Origin: Thermoplasmata archaeon
GTDB taxonomy: Archaea; Thermoplasmatota; E2; DHVEG-1
DNA: 64,000 bases
Reading direction: 5' to 3'
NCBI GenBank assembly: GCA_014894395.1
Contig: JADBLO010000119.1
Location: 1 to 64,000 of the forward strand
Shown here: piece after piece, positions 26,006 to 35,103 of the stretch
How positions within the stretch are numbered: the first letter of the stretch is position 1
Layout of the letters: every line of letters starts with the position of its first letter
Translations under genes and position numbers: made by a program
The notes under the pieces: model-generated
Seen by the model: the letters and a program-made list of their open reading frames with translations, nothing else
The model's database searches: none
What the model was told of the DNA's origin: nothing

Positions 26006-29000
26006 ATGGTTCTTGTGACCATTGATTCGAAAGAATACGAAGCAGCTCCAGATGAGACTGTGCTAGAGGTATGCAAGAAAAATAATATCTTCATACCAAC
26101 GTTGTGTCACCATCCGTCCATTACACCATATAGTTCATGCAGACTCTGCATCGTGGAGGTTACTCAGAAAGGCTGGGCGAAGCTGACCGCATCATGCAGT
26201 TTACCCGTAAAAGATGGAATGGTCATTGCGACAAACTCCCCACGCGTTCAAAGCGGAAGAAAAATTCTTATGGAACTCTACCTCGCCCGCTGTCCCACAT
26301 CAGAACAGATCAAAGAACTCGCCAGTAAACTAGGAGTACAGAAAACCAGGTTTAAAACCTACACTGATCCAGACAATAAGTGTATTTTATGCGGGTTGTG
26401 TATGCGGGTCTGCGATGAAGTAATGAAGGTGAAAGCGTTAGGGTTTGCTCACCGTGGTGCAAAGAGAGAAATCGCGGTCCCCTTTCAAGAGTTTTCGCAC
26501 GTCTGTATGACCTGTGGAGCATGTGCGTTTGTATGCCCGACACAATGTATTAACCTCTCTAAGTTAAGTCCGAACAAACCTGAGCCTCTCACCAGTGACT
26601 TTGATGCAGGGATGGCGCAACGAGGAGCCATTTACACTCAATTCCCTCAGGCGATACCAAACGTCCCGGTTATCGATAAAGAAGCATGCATGTACGCACT
26701 GAACGGTACGTGCAAATCCTGTGAGAACTTCTGTGATAAAGGGGCCCTGAAATACGACCAGGAGGACAAAGAAATCAAGGTCGATGTTGGCGCCGTGATT
26801 ATCTCCCCTGGATTTGACAAATATGTGCCGCCAAAGGGAGATAGTTACGGATATCAGGTTTATCCAAATGTGTTCACTAGTATTGAATTTGAACGGATGC
26901 TTTCCTCATCAGGACCATACCAGGGGCATTTAGCCCGTATTTCCGATGGACAACCCCCGAAAAAAATCGCATGGCTGCAGTGCATTGGCTCCCGTGATGA
27001 AAGCTGCGACCGACGGTATTGCTCTTCAGTCTGCTGCATGTATGCAACCAAGGAAGCAATCATCGCAAAGGAACACCTCCCCGGGGTTGATACCCATATC
27101 TATTTCATGGACATGCGTTCGTTTGGGAAGGATTTTGAAAAATACTATGAACGGGCAAAAGACGAGTACGGGGTCGTCTATCGAAGATGCCGGATCCCCC
27201 AAGTTGAACAAGACAGAAAGACAAAACACCTTAACATTAGATACGTGGATGACGTTGGTACCTTACAGAAAGAATCCTACGATATGGTTGTCCTCTCTGT
27301 GGGTTTACAACCCTGTAAAGAACTTGCTGAGATGAGTAACATTCTTGAGGTGAATCTGAATCGTTATGGATTCATTGAAACCGATCCATACGACCAAGTC
27401 AGAACATCACGAAAAGGTATCTACGCGTCAGGGACAGTAACCGAACCAAAAGACATCCCAGAGAGCGTTACTCAAGCCTCGGCTGCCGCTGTCGAAGCGG
27501 CAAAGGATATCGCTGCGCTACGAGGAACTGAGATCACCGAGAAGGTATACCCTGATGAAAAAAATGTGAGCAACGAACTTCCACGAATCGGCGTGTTTGT
27601 CTGTCACTGTGGTATAAATATCAGCGGCGTTGTTGATGTGAAAAAGGTCGTCGCGGATGCAAAGGCATTACCATATGTTGTATACGCGGACGATAGCCTC
27701 TATACCTGTTCCCAGGATTCCAATGAAAAAATAAAGGAGAAAATCAAAGAACTTGGACTGAATCGCATTGTAATTGCATCATGTACACCGCGAACCCATG
27801 AGCCATTGTTTCAGGATACACTCCGTGAAGGAGGGCTCAATCCTCATCTTTTCGAGATGGCTAATATTCGTGATCAGAATTCATGGGTGCATAAAAACAA
27901 TCCACAGAGTTCGACAGAAAAAGCTATTGATGCGGTGCGGATGGCGGTTGCAAAAGCATCGGATTTGTCCCCTATCCACCATTCGAAAATCCCTGTTGTT
28001 AACCATGCACTTATTATTGGTGGCGGGATCGCAGGGATGCATGCAGCATTGTCCATTGCAGACCAAGGATATGAAACAACCCTTGTGGAAAAAGAACCAA
28101 TACTCGGTGGTCATCTAAGAGACATTTATCTTGGCATCAATGGGGAGAAACCACAAGAGCATCTGAACGAGACAATTGCACGAGTAAAGAGCCATTCGAA
28201 AATCCACGTGTTCACCGATACGACGGTTACGAACATTTCTGGGTACGTCGGGAATTTTAAGTCCCAGTTGCTAACAAAAGAGAAAAAGACACCTACCGAA
28301 GTTGAACATGGAGTAACTGTGGTAGCAACCGGCGGTCTTCCCTACAAACCTGTTGAATATCAGTACGAAAAAAGCGATGATATCATCACCCAGATCGAGT
28401 TTGAAAAAGACCTCTATGAGGAAAAACCGTATCTTAAAAATCTAAAGGAAGTCGCGATGATTCAATGTGTCGGCTCACGAAACGATGATCATCCGTATTG
28501 TAGCCGGGTGTGCTGCTCGCAGGCGCTGAAAAACGCACTTCGCTTCAAAGAGCTGAATCCTGATGCAACTGTCTATGTGTTGTACCGCGATATTCGGACC
28601 TACGGGTTCCGTGAAGACCTGCTGTATCAAAAGGCTCGGAAGAACGGGATTTTATTTATCCGATATAACGATGATGATGAGCCAAAAGTGACGCTTGAGG
28701 AGGGAAAACCTTTAGTGAAAACAAAGGAACATATCCTCAATAGAGAGCTGCATTTGCATCCCGATAAACTCGTGCTTAGCACCGGGATCATCCCGCAGGA
28801 TAACACTCCGCTTGCGCAGCAATTGAAGGTACCATTAAACGAGGACTTGTTCTACTCGGAAGCTCATGTGAAGTTACGTCCGATTGATTTCTCTGCTGAC
28901 GGGATTTTCCTCTGCGGCCTTGCGCATTCACCACGATTCATCGAAGAATCTATTCTTCAAGCAAAGGCAGCTGGCGCCCATGCAGCAACAATTCTTTCGA

Positions 29001-29251
29001 AGAAGTATCTTGAGACCAAAGGTAACATCGCTCGAGTGATATCCCGGAATTGTGCTGGGTGCCAACTCTGCGTGGAGATGTGCCCGTATGACGCGATCAC
29101 ATTTGATGAAGAAAAGAAAGTGGTGGTTATTAATGAAATTCTGTGTCAGGGGTGTGGCGCGTGTTGTGTTGTATGCCCAAGTGGTGTTTCGCAGCAGAAT
29201 ACGTTTACGAAACGTCAGATTGTTTCTATGATTGATGCGTGTCTGGAGTAA
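26006..29251 (+). CDS. NuoG N-terminal domain fused to a headless HdrA unit and a second HdrA unit
   Basis: A 1081-residue chimera. Residues 1-190 resemble the NuoG/HydA N-terminus: a [2Fe-2S] plant-type ferredoxin (TLCHHPSITPYSSCRLC...SC) and two [4Fe-4S] motifs (CILCGLCMRVC, CMTCGACAFVC). From about residue 205 (AQRGAIYTQFPQAIP) it follows HdrA, but without the preceding FAD-binding start. From about residue 527 ([13 protein letters not shown]) a second HdrA unit begins, with ALIIGGGIAGMHAAL. It lacks the internal ferredoxin insert but keeps the C-terminal pair (CAGCQLCVEMCP, CQGCGACCVVCP). The absent FAD start of the first unit is in the NuoE fusion at 23145. MvhD follows 6 bases later. 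Confidence 0.9.
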   Translation: MVLVTIDSKEYEAAPDETVLEVCKKNNIFIPTLCHHPSITPYSSCRLCIVEVTQKGWAKLTASCSLPVKDGMVIATNSPRVQSGRKILMELYLARCPTSEQIKELASKLGVQKTRFKTYTDPDNKCILCGLCMRVCDEVMKVKALGFAHRGAKREIAVPFQEFSHVCMTCGACAFVCPTQCINLSKLSPNKPEPLTSDFDAGMAQRGAIYTQFPQAIPNVPVIDKEACMYALNGTCKSCENFCDKGALKYDQEDKEIKVDVGAVIISPGFDKYVPPKGDSYGYQVYPNVFTSIEFERMLSSSGPYQGHLARISDGQPPKKIAWLQCIGSRDESCDRRYCSSVCCMYATKEAIIAKEHLPGVDTHIYFMDMRSFGKDFEKYYERAKDEYGVVYRRCRIPQVEQDRKTKHLNIRYVDDVGTLQKESYDMVVLSVGLQPCKELAEMSNILEVNLNRYGFIETDPYDQVRTSRKGIYASGTVTEPKDIPESVTQASAAAVEAAKDIAALRGTEITEKVYPDEKNVSNELPRIGVFVCHCGINISGVVDVKKVVADAKALPYVVYADDSLYTCSQDSNEKIKEKIKELGLNRIVIASCTPRTHEPLFQDTLREGGLNPHLFEMANIRDQNSWVHKNNPQSSTEKAIDAVRMAVAKASDLSPIHHSKIPVVNHALIIGGGIAGMHAALSIADQGYETTLVEKEPILGGHLRDIYLGINGEKPQEHLNETIARVKSHSKIHVFTDTTVTNISGYVGNFKSQLLTKEKKTPTEVEHGVTVVATGGLPYKPVEYQYEKSDDIITQIEFEKDLYEEKPYLKNLKEVAMIQCVGSRNDDHPYCSRVCCSQALKNALRFKELNPDATVYVLYRDIRTYGFREDLLYQKARKNGILFIRYNDDDEPKVTLEEGKPLVKTKEHILNRELHLHPDKLVLSTGIIPQDNTPLAQQLKVPLNEDLFYSEAHVKLRPIDFSADGIFLCGLAHSPRFIEESILQAKAAGAHAATILSKKYLETKGNIARVISRNCAGCQLCVEMCPYDAITFDEEKKVVVINEILCQGCGACCVVCPSGVSQQNTFTKRQIVSMIDACLE

Positions 29252-29257
29252 GAGAAT

Positions 29258-29707
29258 ATGAGTGAAGAAAAAAAGGACCATAAGAAGGAAGACTTCGAAC
29301 CAAAGATCGTCGGGTTCCTCTGCAACTGGTGTAGTTACGCGGGTGCTGACCTTGCTGGGACGAGCCGTATCCAGTATCCGCCGAACGTCAGGATTATCCG
29401 AGTCATGTGCTCAGGGTCTGTTGATTCTATGTACATTCTGCGTGCATTGCTCGAGGGTGCTGACGGCGTGTTTGTCGGCGGCTGTCACCCGGGTGATTGT
29501 CATTACATTGATGGGAATTACAAGGCGCGACGACGTATGGTGTTACTCGAAAATATCCTCGGTACATTAGGCTTAGAGAAAGAGCGAGTGTGGCTGCGAT
29601 GGATCTCTGCATCTGAAGGTCAGAAGTTTGCTGATACAATGAAAGAAATGGCTGAGGCGGTGAGGAAACTAGGACCCAGTCCAATCGCTAAACACTGGAA
29701 TCTTTAA
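29258..29707 (+). CDS. mvhD: MvhD-type [2Fe-2S] subunit
   Basis: A 149-residue protein of the MvhD/HdrA-docking family. It has [14 protein letters not shown] (Cys22, Cys25) and [14 protein letters not shown] (near 76-81), the cysteines binding its [2Fe-2S] centre. RVMCSGSVD is also typical. In characterised complexes MvhD connects the electron donor enzyme to HdrA. Here the donors next to it are NuoEF and an FrhB/FdhB-like protein, not a hydrogenase. It lies in the same operon as the HdrA fusions. Confidence 0.94.
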   Translation: MSEEKKDHKKEDFEPKIVGFLCNWCSYAGADLAGTSRIQYPPNVRIIRVMCSGSVDSMYILRALLEGADGVFVGGCHPGDCHYIDGNYKARRRMVLLENILGTLGLEKERVWLRWISASEGQKFADTMKEMAEAVRKLGPSPIAKHWNL

Positions 29708-29723
29708 TGGAGGATGAAAAAAA

Positions 29724-30845
29724 ATGACGCACAAAGTAATCAAGGTCAAGGACAATGACGTAGTAGGATCAACCAATGATTTCTTGAGAAATCTCCTTTC
29801 ATCAGGGAAAATCCAGGCGTTATTGGTCCCGCAAAATACTCCATCGAAAAAAGTTGCATTTCCTGTGCTGATTTCTGATCCGAAGAAGCTTCACGCTGAT
29901 ATTGTTGCCCCGATTCTTCCTGCGTCTACCGCTACAATTGTGTCGAAGATGACCAAGGTGCAGCCACCATCAAAACCCATCGGGGTTGTCATGCGGTCTT
30001 GTCAGATCCGAGCCCTTATCGAACTGGTAAAGTTGAATCAAGCGAGCCTTACGAACATCGTGATCATCGGAGTCGATTGCCCTGGTACGTTTCCAACAAA
30101 CACGTATACCGAGTTCCCTGAAAAGAAAACACCAACGCAGTTCCTACTTGAAGCCTGGACGAAGAAATCCGATGAAGCAGAAAAATATTTCCGTTCGGCC
30201 TGCCGTGTCTGCAAAGACCCGATTCCGACAAACGCAGATATTATTCTTGGATTCTATGGTGCCGATATTGAAAAAGAAATTATAGTTGAGGCACACTCCG
30301 AGGTAGGAAAGAACATTCTGAAAGAATTACCCCTCGAGGATGAAGAAGAAGGGAAAAGTCGGGAGAAAGCAGTCAAAGAACTCCGTGAAGAAAAGGCCAA
30401 GAAACGTGCGGTATTCCTCAAAGAAAAAGAGGGACTCAAAGGAATTGATAAGGTCTCTGAGTTTTTTGATAAATGCGTCAACTGTCATAACTGCCGGCAG
30501 GCATGTCCGATTTGTTACTGTAAAGAGTGTTTGTTTGACTCATCAGTGTTTGACGCGGAGGCGTACAAGTTCCTTCGCAGAGCAGAAATCAAAGGGTTGT
30601 TTAAAATGCCGAACGATGCGTTGTTATTCCAGCTCGGACGAATGAACCATATGATTCTTTCTTGTGTGGAGTGTGGGTTATGTGAACAGGCATGCCCCAA
30701 TAATATTCCGCTCATGGATGTGTTTATCCCCGCTGCAGAGAACGCGCAGAAAGAATTCGACTATCAGCCCGGGAAGGATACCAAAGAGAAGATCCCGATG
30801 ATTGTGTATCGGGAGGATGAGTTCTTGGAGGTAGGAGAAAAATAA
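29724..30845 (+). CDS. FrhB/FdhB-like protein with added ferredoxin domain
   Basis: A 373-residue protein. Residues 1-180 resemble the F420-hydrogenase/dehydrogenase beta-subunit family: GVVMRSCQIRALIEL, VIIGVDCPGTFP, and the hallmark SACRVCKDPIPTNADIILG. Members bind FAD, and many react with coenzyme F420. A lysine/glutamate-rich linker (about 205-245) precedes a C-terminal part with CVNCHNCRQACPICYCKEC and CVECGLCEQACPN. It lies between MvhD and the tandem HdrC, so it is a likely second electron port (F420H2, or another deazaflavin/flavin donor) for the complex. F420 use is inferred from the family. Confidence 0.85.
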   Translation: MTHKVIKVKDNDVVGSTNDFLRNLLSSGKIQALLVPQNTPSKKVAFPVLISDPKKLHADIVAPILPASTATIVSKMTKVQPPSKPIGVVMRSCQIRALIELVKLNQASLTNIVIIGVDCPGTFPTNTYTEFPEKKTPTQFLLEAWTKKSDEAEKYFRSACRVCKDPIPTNADIILGFYGADIEKEIIVEAHSEVGKNILKELPLEDEEEGKSREKAVKELREEKAKKRAVFLKEKEGLKGIDKVSEFFDKCVNCHNCRQACPICYCKECLFDSSVFDAEAYKFLRRAEIKGLFKMPNDALLFQLGRMNHMILSCVECGLCEQACPNNIPLMDVFIPAAENAQKEFDYQPGKDTKEKIPMIVYREDEFLEVGEK

Positions 30846-30846
30846 T

Positions 30847-31512
30847 ATGGATGTCATTGATTCCCGCAAGGTTGACCCGAGTTTCAAGTTTCAGATAGCA
30901 AAAGAAGAGGGCGGCGAAGGTATTCTGAAATGCTTTGCGTGTGGTGCCTGTACCGCTCGTTGCCCGGAGATGGACGTCAAACCAGAGTGGAACGCACGAG
31001 TCGTCATCCGGAAAGCACTGCTTGGCCTGAAAGAAGAAGTGCTGACAAGTGAATTTTTCTGGATCTGCAGCGCCCATTATCGTTGTTTGGAGAAATGTCC
31101 GCAAAAGGTGAATGTCAAAGAGGTGATGAATGCGGTGCGGGACGCCCGGCTTCTTGAGGAACAAACCGAGGACGTCACAGGGAAAAAGACGAAGAAGTAC
31201 CTTGATTTGGATTTCAAATACACAATTACGCAGAGCAAGGCTGGGAAAGACCTCTATGAGTGTTTCTCCTGCGGTACGTGTACAGCAGGATGTCCGGAGC
31301 GGGAGCTTGATTCGCTTTATTCACCACGCAAAGTGATCAAGAATGTGTTACTTGGGATGAAGGACCCTGTGTTCTGTAATAAGTTTGTTGAAATTTGTTC
31401 GTCTCATCATCGGTGTTTCACTCAATGTCCACAAGGGGTGGAGATCCCGAAGTTGATGAATGCGATTAAAAACATTGCGATGAAAGAAGGATATTCTCGA
31501 ACAACAAAATAG
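30847..31512 (+). CDS. Tandem (duplicated) HdrC with His-substituted cluster motifs
   Basis: A 221-residue protein is made of two HdrC copies about 110 residues apart. Each copy has one complete motif: CFACGACTARC (Cys29, 32, 35, 39) and CFSCGTCTAGC (Cys139, 142, 145, 149). Each also has a second motif in which the second Cys is His: CSAHYRCLEKC (His77) and CSSHHRCFTQC (His187). It could hold four clusters, two possibly His-ligated. It begins 1 base after the FrhB-like stop and precedes the tandem HdrA, so a tandem-C/tandem-A pairing is likely. No HdrB accompanies it. Confidence 0.9.
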   Translation: MDVIDSRKVDPSFKFQIAKEEGGEGILKCFACGACTARCPEMDVKPEWNARVVIRKALLGLKEEVLTSEFFWICSAHYRCLEKCPQKVNVKEVMNAVRDARLLEEQTEDVTGKKTKKYLDLDFKYTITQSKAGKDLYECFSCGTCTAGCPERELDSLYSPRKVIKNVLLGMKDPVFCNKFVEICSSHHRCFTQCPQGVEIPKLMNAIKNIAMKEGYSRTTK

Positions 31513-31519
31513 AAGGCCT

Positions 31520-34500
31520 ATGGTAAAAAAATCTGATACGATCGGAGCTGTTGCTGTTGTCGGCGGTGGCATCGCCGGGGTACAGGCAGCTCTCGATCTC
31601 GCTGACATGGGATACAAAGTCTATGTGCTCGAGAAATCACCGACTATCGGTGGTGTCATGGCCCAGCTCGATAAGACATTCCCGACAAATGATTGTTCGA
31701 TGTGTATTCTGTCCCCAAAGCTTGTCGATTGTGCTCGTCATCAAAATATTGAGATTCTTACGAACGCGGTGGTAGAAGGTATCGAAGGGAGCCCAGGGAA
31801 TTTTACTGTAAAGGTCCTGAAGAAACCGCGATATATTGACCTGGAGAAATGTACCTCGTGCGGGAGCTGTGAGGCGGTCTGTCCGGTTTTGCTGCCGAAT
31901 GCGTTTGAGTATGGTCTTGTGAAACGCAAGGCTATCTACAAGCCGTTCCCGCAGGCGATTCCGAATGCGTATGTGATCGATAAGGAAGGCGATGGGAAGC
32001 ATCGCGGCTGTGTTGATTGCATGCGGTGTGTGACAGAGTGTAAGTCTGGTGCGATTAACCATGAACAGAAACCAGAGCAACTCACCTTTCAAGTTGGCGC
32101 GGTGATTATCGCTGCTGGTTCTCCACCGTTTGACCCGGTGGTGAAACCAGAGTTTGGGTACAAAAAATACAAGAATGTGCTGACGAGTGTGGAGTTTGAA
32201 CGAATCTTATCAGCATCGGGGCCAACGCAGGGGAAGATTCTGCGACCGAGCGACCAGAAGCATCCGACGAAGGTCGCCTGGGTGCATTGTGTTGGCTCCC
32301 GTGACGCCTCCGTGAACCACGAGTATTGTTCTGCGATGTGCTGTATGTATACCGCAAAGGAAGCAATCATTGCCAAGGAGCATGCTTCCGATATTGAGCC
32401 GACGGTGTTCTACATCGATATCCGTTCGTATGGCAAGGATTTTGATAAATACATTAATCGAGCAAAAAAAGACTACGGACTTCGTTATGTTCGGTCACGG
32501 ATCTCTGAGATTACTGAAGACCCGAAAACAAGGGACCTTTTCATAAAATACGAGGATGATAAAGGAGACTTCAAAGAAGAAACATATCATCTGGTGGTAC
32601 TATCAGTCGGGTTGTGTGGCGCTGGTGAACGACGCAACGAGTTAATGGACACCCTCGGGTTTGATGCCAATGAGTTCAAATATGTGCGGACGAGTGCGGA
32701 CGATCCAGTGGTTATCAAACCAGGGATTTTTGTCGCAGGCTCGTTCCTGGAACCGCAGGCGATCCCTGAGTCGGTGATGCAGGCATCTGCGGCAGCGGCC
32801 AACGCAGCTGCGTTGTTGAAGGATTCACGGGGCACGTTGGTAAAAGAAAAAAAGTATCCCGCGGAGAAGGATGTGTCTGCTGAGACGCCTCGTATTGGGG
32901 TGTTTCTCTGTCACTGCGGCATTAATATTGGTGGATATGTGGATGTCCCTGCAGTGGCTGAATATGTAAAATCACTAGAGGATGTCACCTTTGTCGAGGC
33001 GAACATTTACACCTGTTCTGAGGATACGCAGAAGAAGATTGTCGATGCGATTAAGAAATACGATTTGAACCGGATTTTAGTTGCTGCCTGTACTCCTCGG
33101 ACGCATGAGCCGTTGTTCCAGAAAAGCTTACGGGATGCGGGGTTGAATCCGTATTTGTTGGAGATGACGAATATTCGGGAGCAGTGTTCCTGGGTGCATA
33201 TGGATGAGCCAGCCAAGGCAACGGAAAAAGCAAAGCAGTTAATCGCAATGACGGTTGCAAAGACTCGGTTTTTACAACCGATTCAAGAAGCTGAGATCCC
33301 AGTTGTACAGAAGGCGTTGGTCATTGGTGGCGGGATCGCAGGCATGACTGCGGCCTTGTCTCTTGCAGATCAAGGATATGAGACTGTTTTGGTAGAAAAA
33401 GAACGCCAGCTTGGTGGGTACTTACATAAGGTGTACTATACCGTTGATGGTCTTGACATCCCACGATTACTAAAGAAGATGACAGAGAAGGTTCAGAAAC
33501 ATCCTCTTATAAAAGTGCATACCGGCTCACAGGTGAAATCCTTAAAAGGGTATGTGGGAAGCTACGAATCTGAGATTCAAACACCGACAGAGGTCGTACC
33601 CTTTTCTCATGGCGTGATCATTGTGACTATTGGTGCTGACGAATACAAACCACACACGTATCATTACGGGAAAGACCCCCGGGTGTCAACGCAATCAGAG
33701 CTGGAAAAGGACCTTAGTGAAAGCACAAAAGAAGATATCCATGATGGGGAGACATTCGTCATGATCCAGTGCGTGGAATCCCGTGATGAGAAACGGCCGT
33801 ACTGTAGCAGGATTTGTTGCATGCAGGCGGTAAAGAACGCCCTGAAGATCAAGGAGTTGAACCCACGAGCTGAAGTGTTTCTTTTGTATCGCGATTTAAT
33901 GACCTACGGGTTTAAAGAAAAATTCTATAAAGACGCACGGGAAAAAGGTGTGATGTTCCTGCAGTATGATCCTGAGAAAAAACCAGAGGTTGAAGCGAAG
34001 AATGGGCTTGTCGTGAAGATTCATGAACCGATGCTGGGAGAACTGTTAAAGATACCGACTGATCATCTTATTCTTTCGACCGGACTACAGCCGAATCCTG
34101 ACAACCCGGTGATAGGCAAGCTCCTCAAGGTCCCGGTGAACGACGACGGATTCTTCCTTGAGGCACATGTGAAACTGCGACCTGTCGATTTTTCAACGCG
34201 TGGTGTGTTTGTCGCGGGGAACTGCCATGTGCCGAAGTTTATCAGTGAATCGATTTATCAGGCGCAGGCTGCTGCAGCGCGTGCAGCAACGATTCTGTGT
34301 AAACCTACTTTGAAGGCAGAGCCGAATGTCGCGTTTGTTGATGATGATCTCTGCAGCGGGTGCAGTATCTGTATTTCAGTATGTCCCTATAACGCGATTG
34401 AGCGTGTCGAAGAAGAAATCAACGGCAAAAAAGTGATACATGCGAAGGTCAACGAAGGGTTGTGCCAAGGATGCGGGACATGTGTGAGCGCGTGTCCAAG

Positions 34501-34570
34501 CAGTGCGATTCAGCAGCGTGGATTTAAGGATAAACAACTGCTTCCAATGATTGATGAAATCTCGTGTTGA
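31520..34570 (+). CDS. Tandem HdrA (two HdrA units in one chain)
   Basis: A 1016-residue protein. Unit 1 (about 1-450) starts directly at the FAD fold (VAVVGGGIAGVQAALDLA). It has NDCSMCILSPK and the internal ferredoxin (CTSCGSCEAVC, CVDCMRCVTEC) but no C-terminal ferredoxin. Unit 2 (about 455-1016) starts RIGVFLCHCGINI. It has [18 protein letters not shown], no internal ferredoxin, and ends with CSGCSICISVCP and CQGCGTCVSACP. So the cofactor sites of one normal HdrA are shared between two FAD units. This is the undisturbed version of the architecture split by NuoEFG in the 23145-29251 genes. It is the last gene of the operon. Confidence 0.92.
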   Translation: MVKKSDTIGAVAVVGGGIAGVQAALDLADMGYKVYVLEKSPTIGGVMAQLDKTFPTNDCSMCILSPKLVDCARHQNIEILTNAVVEGIEGSPGNFTVKVLKKPRYIDLEKCTSCGSCEAVCPVLLPNAFEYGLVKRKAIYKPFPQAIPNAYVIDKEGDGKHRGCVDCMRCVTECKSGAINHEQKPEQLTFQVGAVIIAAGSPPFDPVVKPEFGYKKYKNVLTSVEFERILSASGPTQGKILRPSDQKHPTKVAWVHCVGSRDASVNHEYCSAMCCMYTAKEAIIAKEHASDIEPTVFYIDIRSYGKDFDKYINRAKKDYGLRYVRSRISEITEDPKTRDLFIKYEDDKGDFKEETYHLVVLSVGLCGAGERRNELMDTLGFDANEFKYVRTSADDPVVIKPGIFVAGSFLEPQAIPESVMQASAAAANAAALLKDSRGTLVKEKKYPAEKDVSAETPRIGVFLCHCGINIGGYVDVPAVAEYVKSLEDVTFVEANIYTCSEDTQKKIVDAIKKYDLNRILVAACTPRTHEPLFQKSLRDAGLNPYLLEMTNIREQCSWVHMDEPAKATEKAKQLIAMTVAKTRFLQPIQEAEIPVVQKALVIGGGIAGMTAALSLADQGYETVLVEKERQLGGYLHKVYYTVDGLDIPRLLKKMTEKVQKHPLIKVHTGSQVKSLKGYVGSYESEIQTPTEVVPFSHGVIIVTIGADEYKPHTYHYGKDPRVSTQSELEKDLSESTKEDIHDGETFVMIQCVESRDEKRPYCSRICCMQAVKNALKIKELNPRAEVFLLYRDLMTYGFKEKFYKDAREKGVMFLQYDPEKKPEVEAKNGLVVKIHEPMLGELLKIPTDHLILSTGLQPNPDNPVIGKLLKVPVNDDGFFLEAHVKLRPVDFSTRGVFVAGNCHVPKFISESIYQAQAAAARAATILCKPTLKAEPNVAFVDDDLCSGCSICISVCPYNAIERVEEEINGKKVIHAKVNEGLCQGCGTCVSACPSSAIQQRGFKDKQLLPMIDEISC

Positions 34571-34660
34571 AATCCCTTTTTAGTAGAGGTTTTCGAAAAA
34601 GTTGATAATCCTTCAGGATATGTTGATTACAGAAGAATCACTGGAAAAGAGGTATATCGT

Positions 34661-35056
34661 ATGGACATGGAGATTACGTTTCCTGGTGGGAAAAGAGTTG
34701 AAGCACACTATGGTGGTTTTACGATAAAAACCGATCAACCAGTTACTGAAGGAGGGTCTGGGACTGCCCCGTCACCGTTCGATTTGTTTCTGGCATCAAT
34801 TGGTACATGTACAGGATATTACGTGCTGAGTTTTTGTCAGAAGAATAACATTCCGACGGAGAATATGAGGCTGACTGCAAGCATACAGAGGAATCCAGGG
34901 ACGCATCTGGTGGAGAACATTCGTCTTGACATTCATGTTCCAAAGGAGTTTCCTGAGAAATACAAAAACGCGGTGGTGAAAGCAGCAGACGTTTGTGCGG
35001 TGAAACGACATTTGAATAAACCACCAAAGATACATATCATCATAGCATCCCACTAG
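34661..35056 (+). CDS. OsmC-family protein
   Basis: A 131-residue OsmC/Ohr-like protein. The G-G-x-G-x-A-P-S-P-F-D-L element is visible as EGGSGTAPSPFDLF. The two redox cysteines of the family are in IGTCTGYYV and ADVCAVKRH. Members with this pattern reduce organic hydroperoxides, though many archaeal ones are uncharacterised. The start is ATG at 34661, or the ATG two codons later. It is a single gene between the redox operon and purA. Confidence 0.9.
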   Translation: MDMEITFPGGKRVEAHYGGFTIKTDQPVTEGGSGTAPSPFDLFLASIGTCTGYYVLSFCQKNNIPTENMRLTASIQRNPGTHLVENIRLDIHVPKEFPEKYKNAVVKAADVCAVKRHLNKPPKIHIIIASH

Positions 35057-35103
35057 TCATTATCTTTATCTATCTCTTTTCCATTGCCAGGTGAGGGAAG
35101 ACC

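Noticed and set aside
23118-29251. HdrA/NuoE and NuoG/HdrA chimeras as frameshift or assembly artefacts
   Set aside because: Frames are long and continuous. Junctions fall between domains, gene ends abut or overlap neatly, and the uninterrupted tandem HdrA nearby explains the parts.
19764-34570. Methanogenic CoM-S-S-CoB heterodisulfide reductase system
   Set aside because: No methanogenesis gene lies in the window and RpoB is unsplit. Hdr-like sets are common in non-methanogens, so the substrate is left open.
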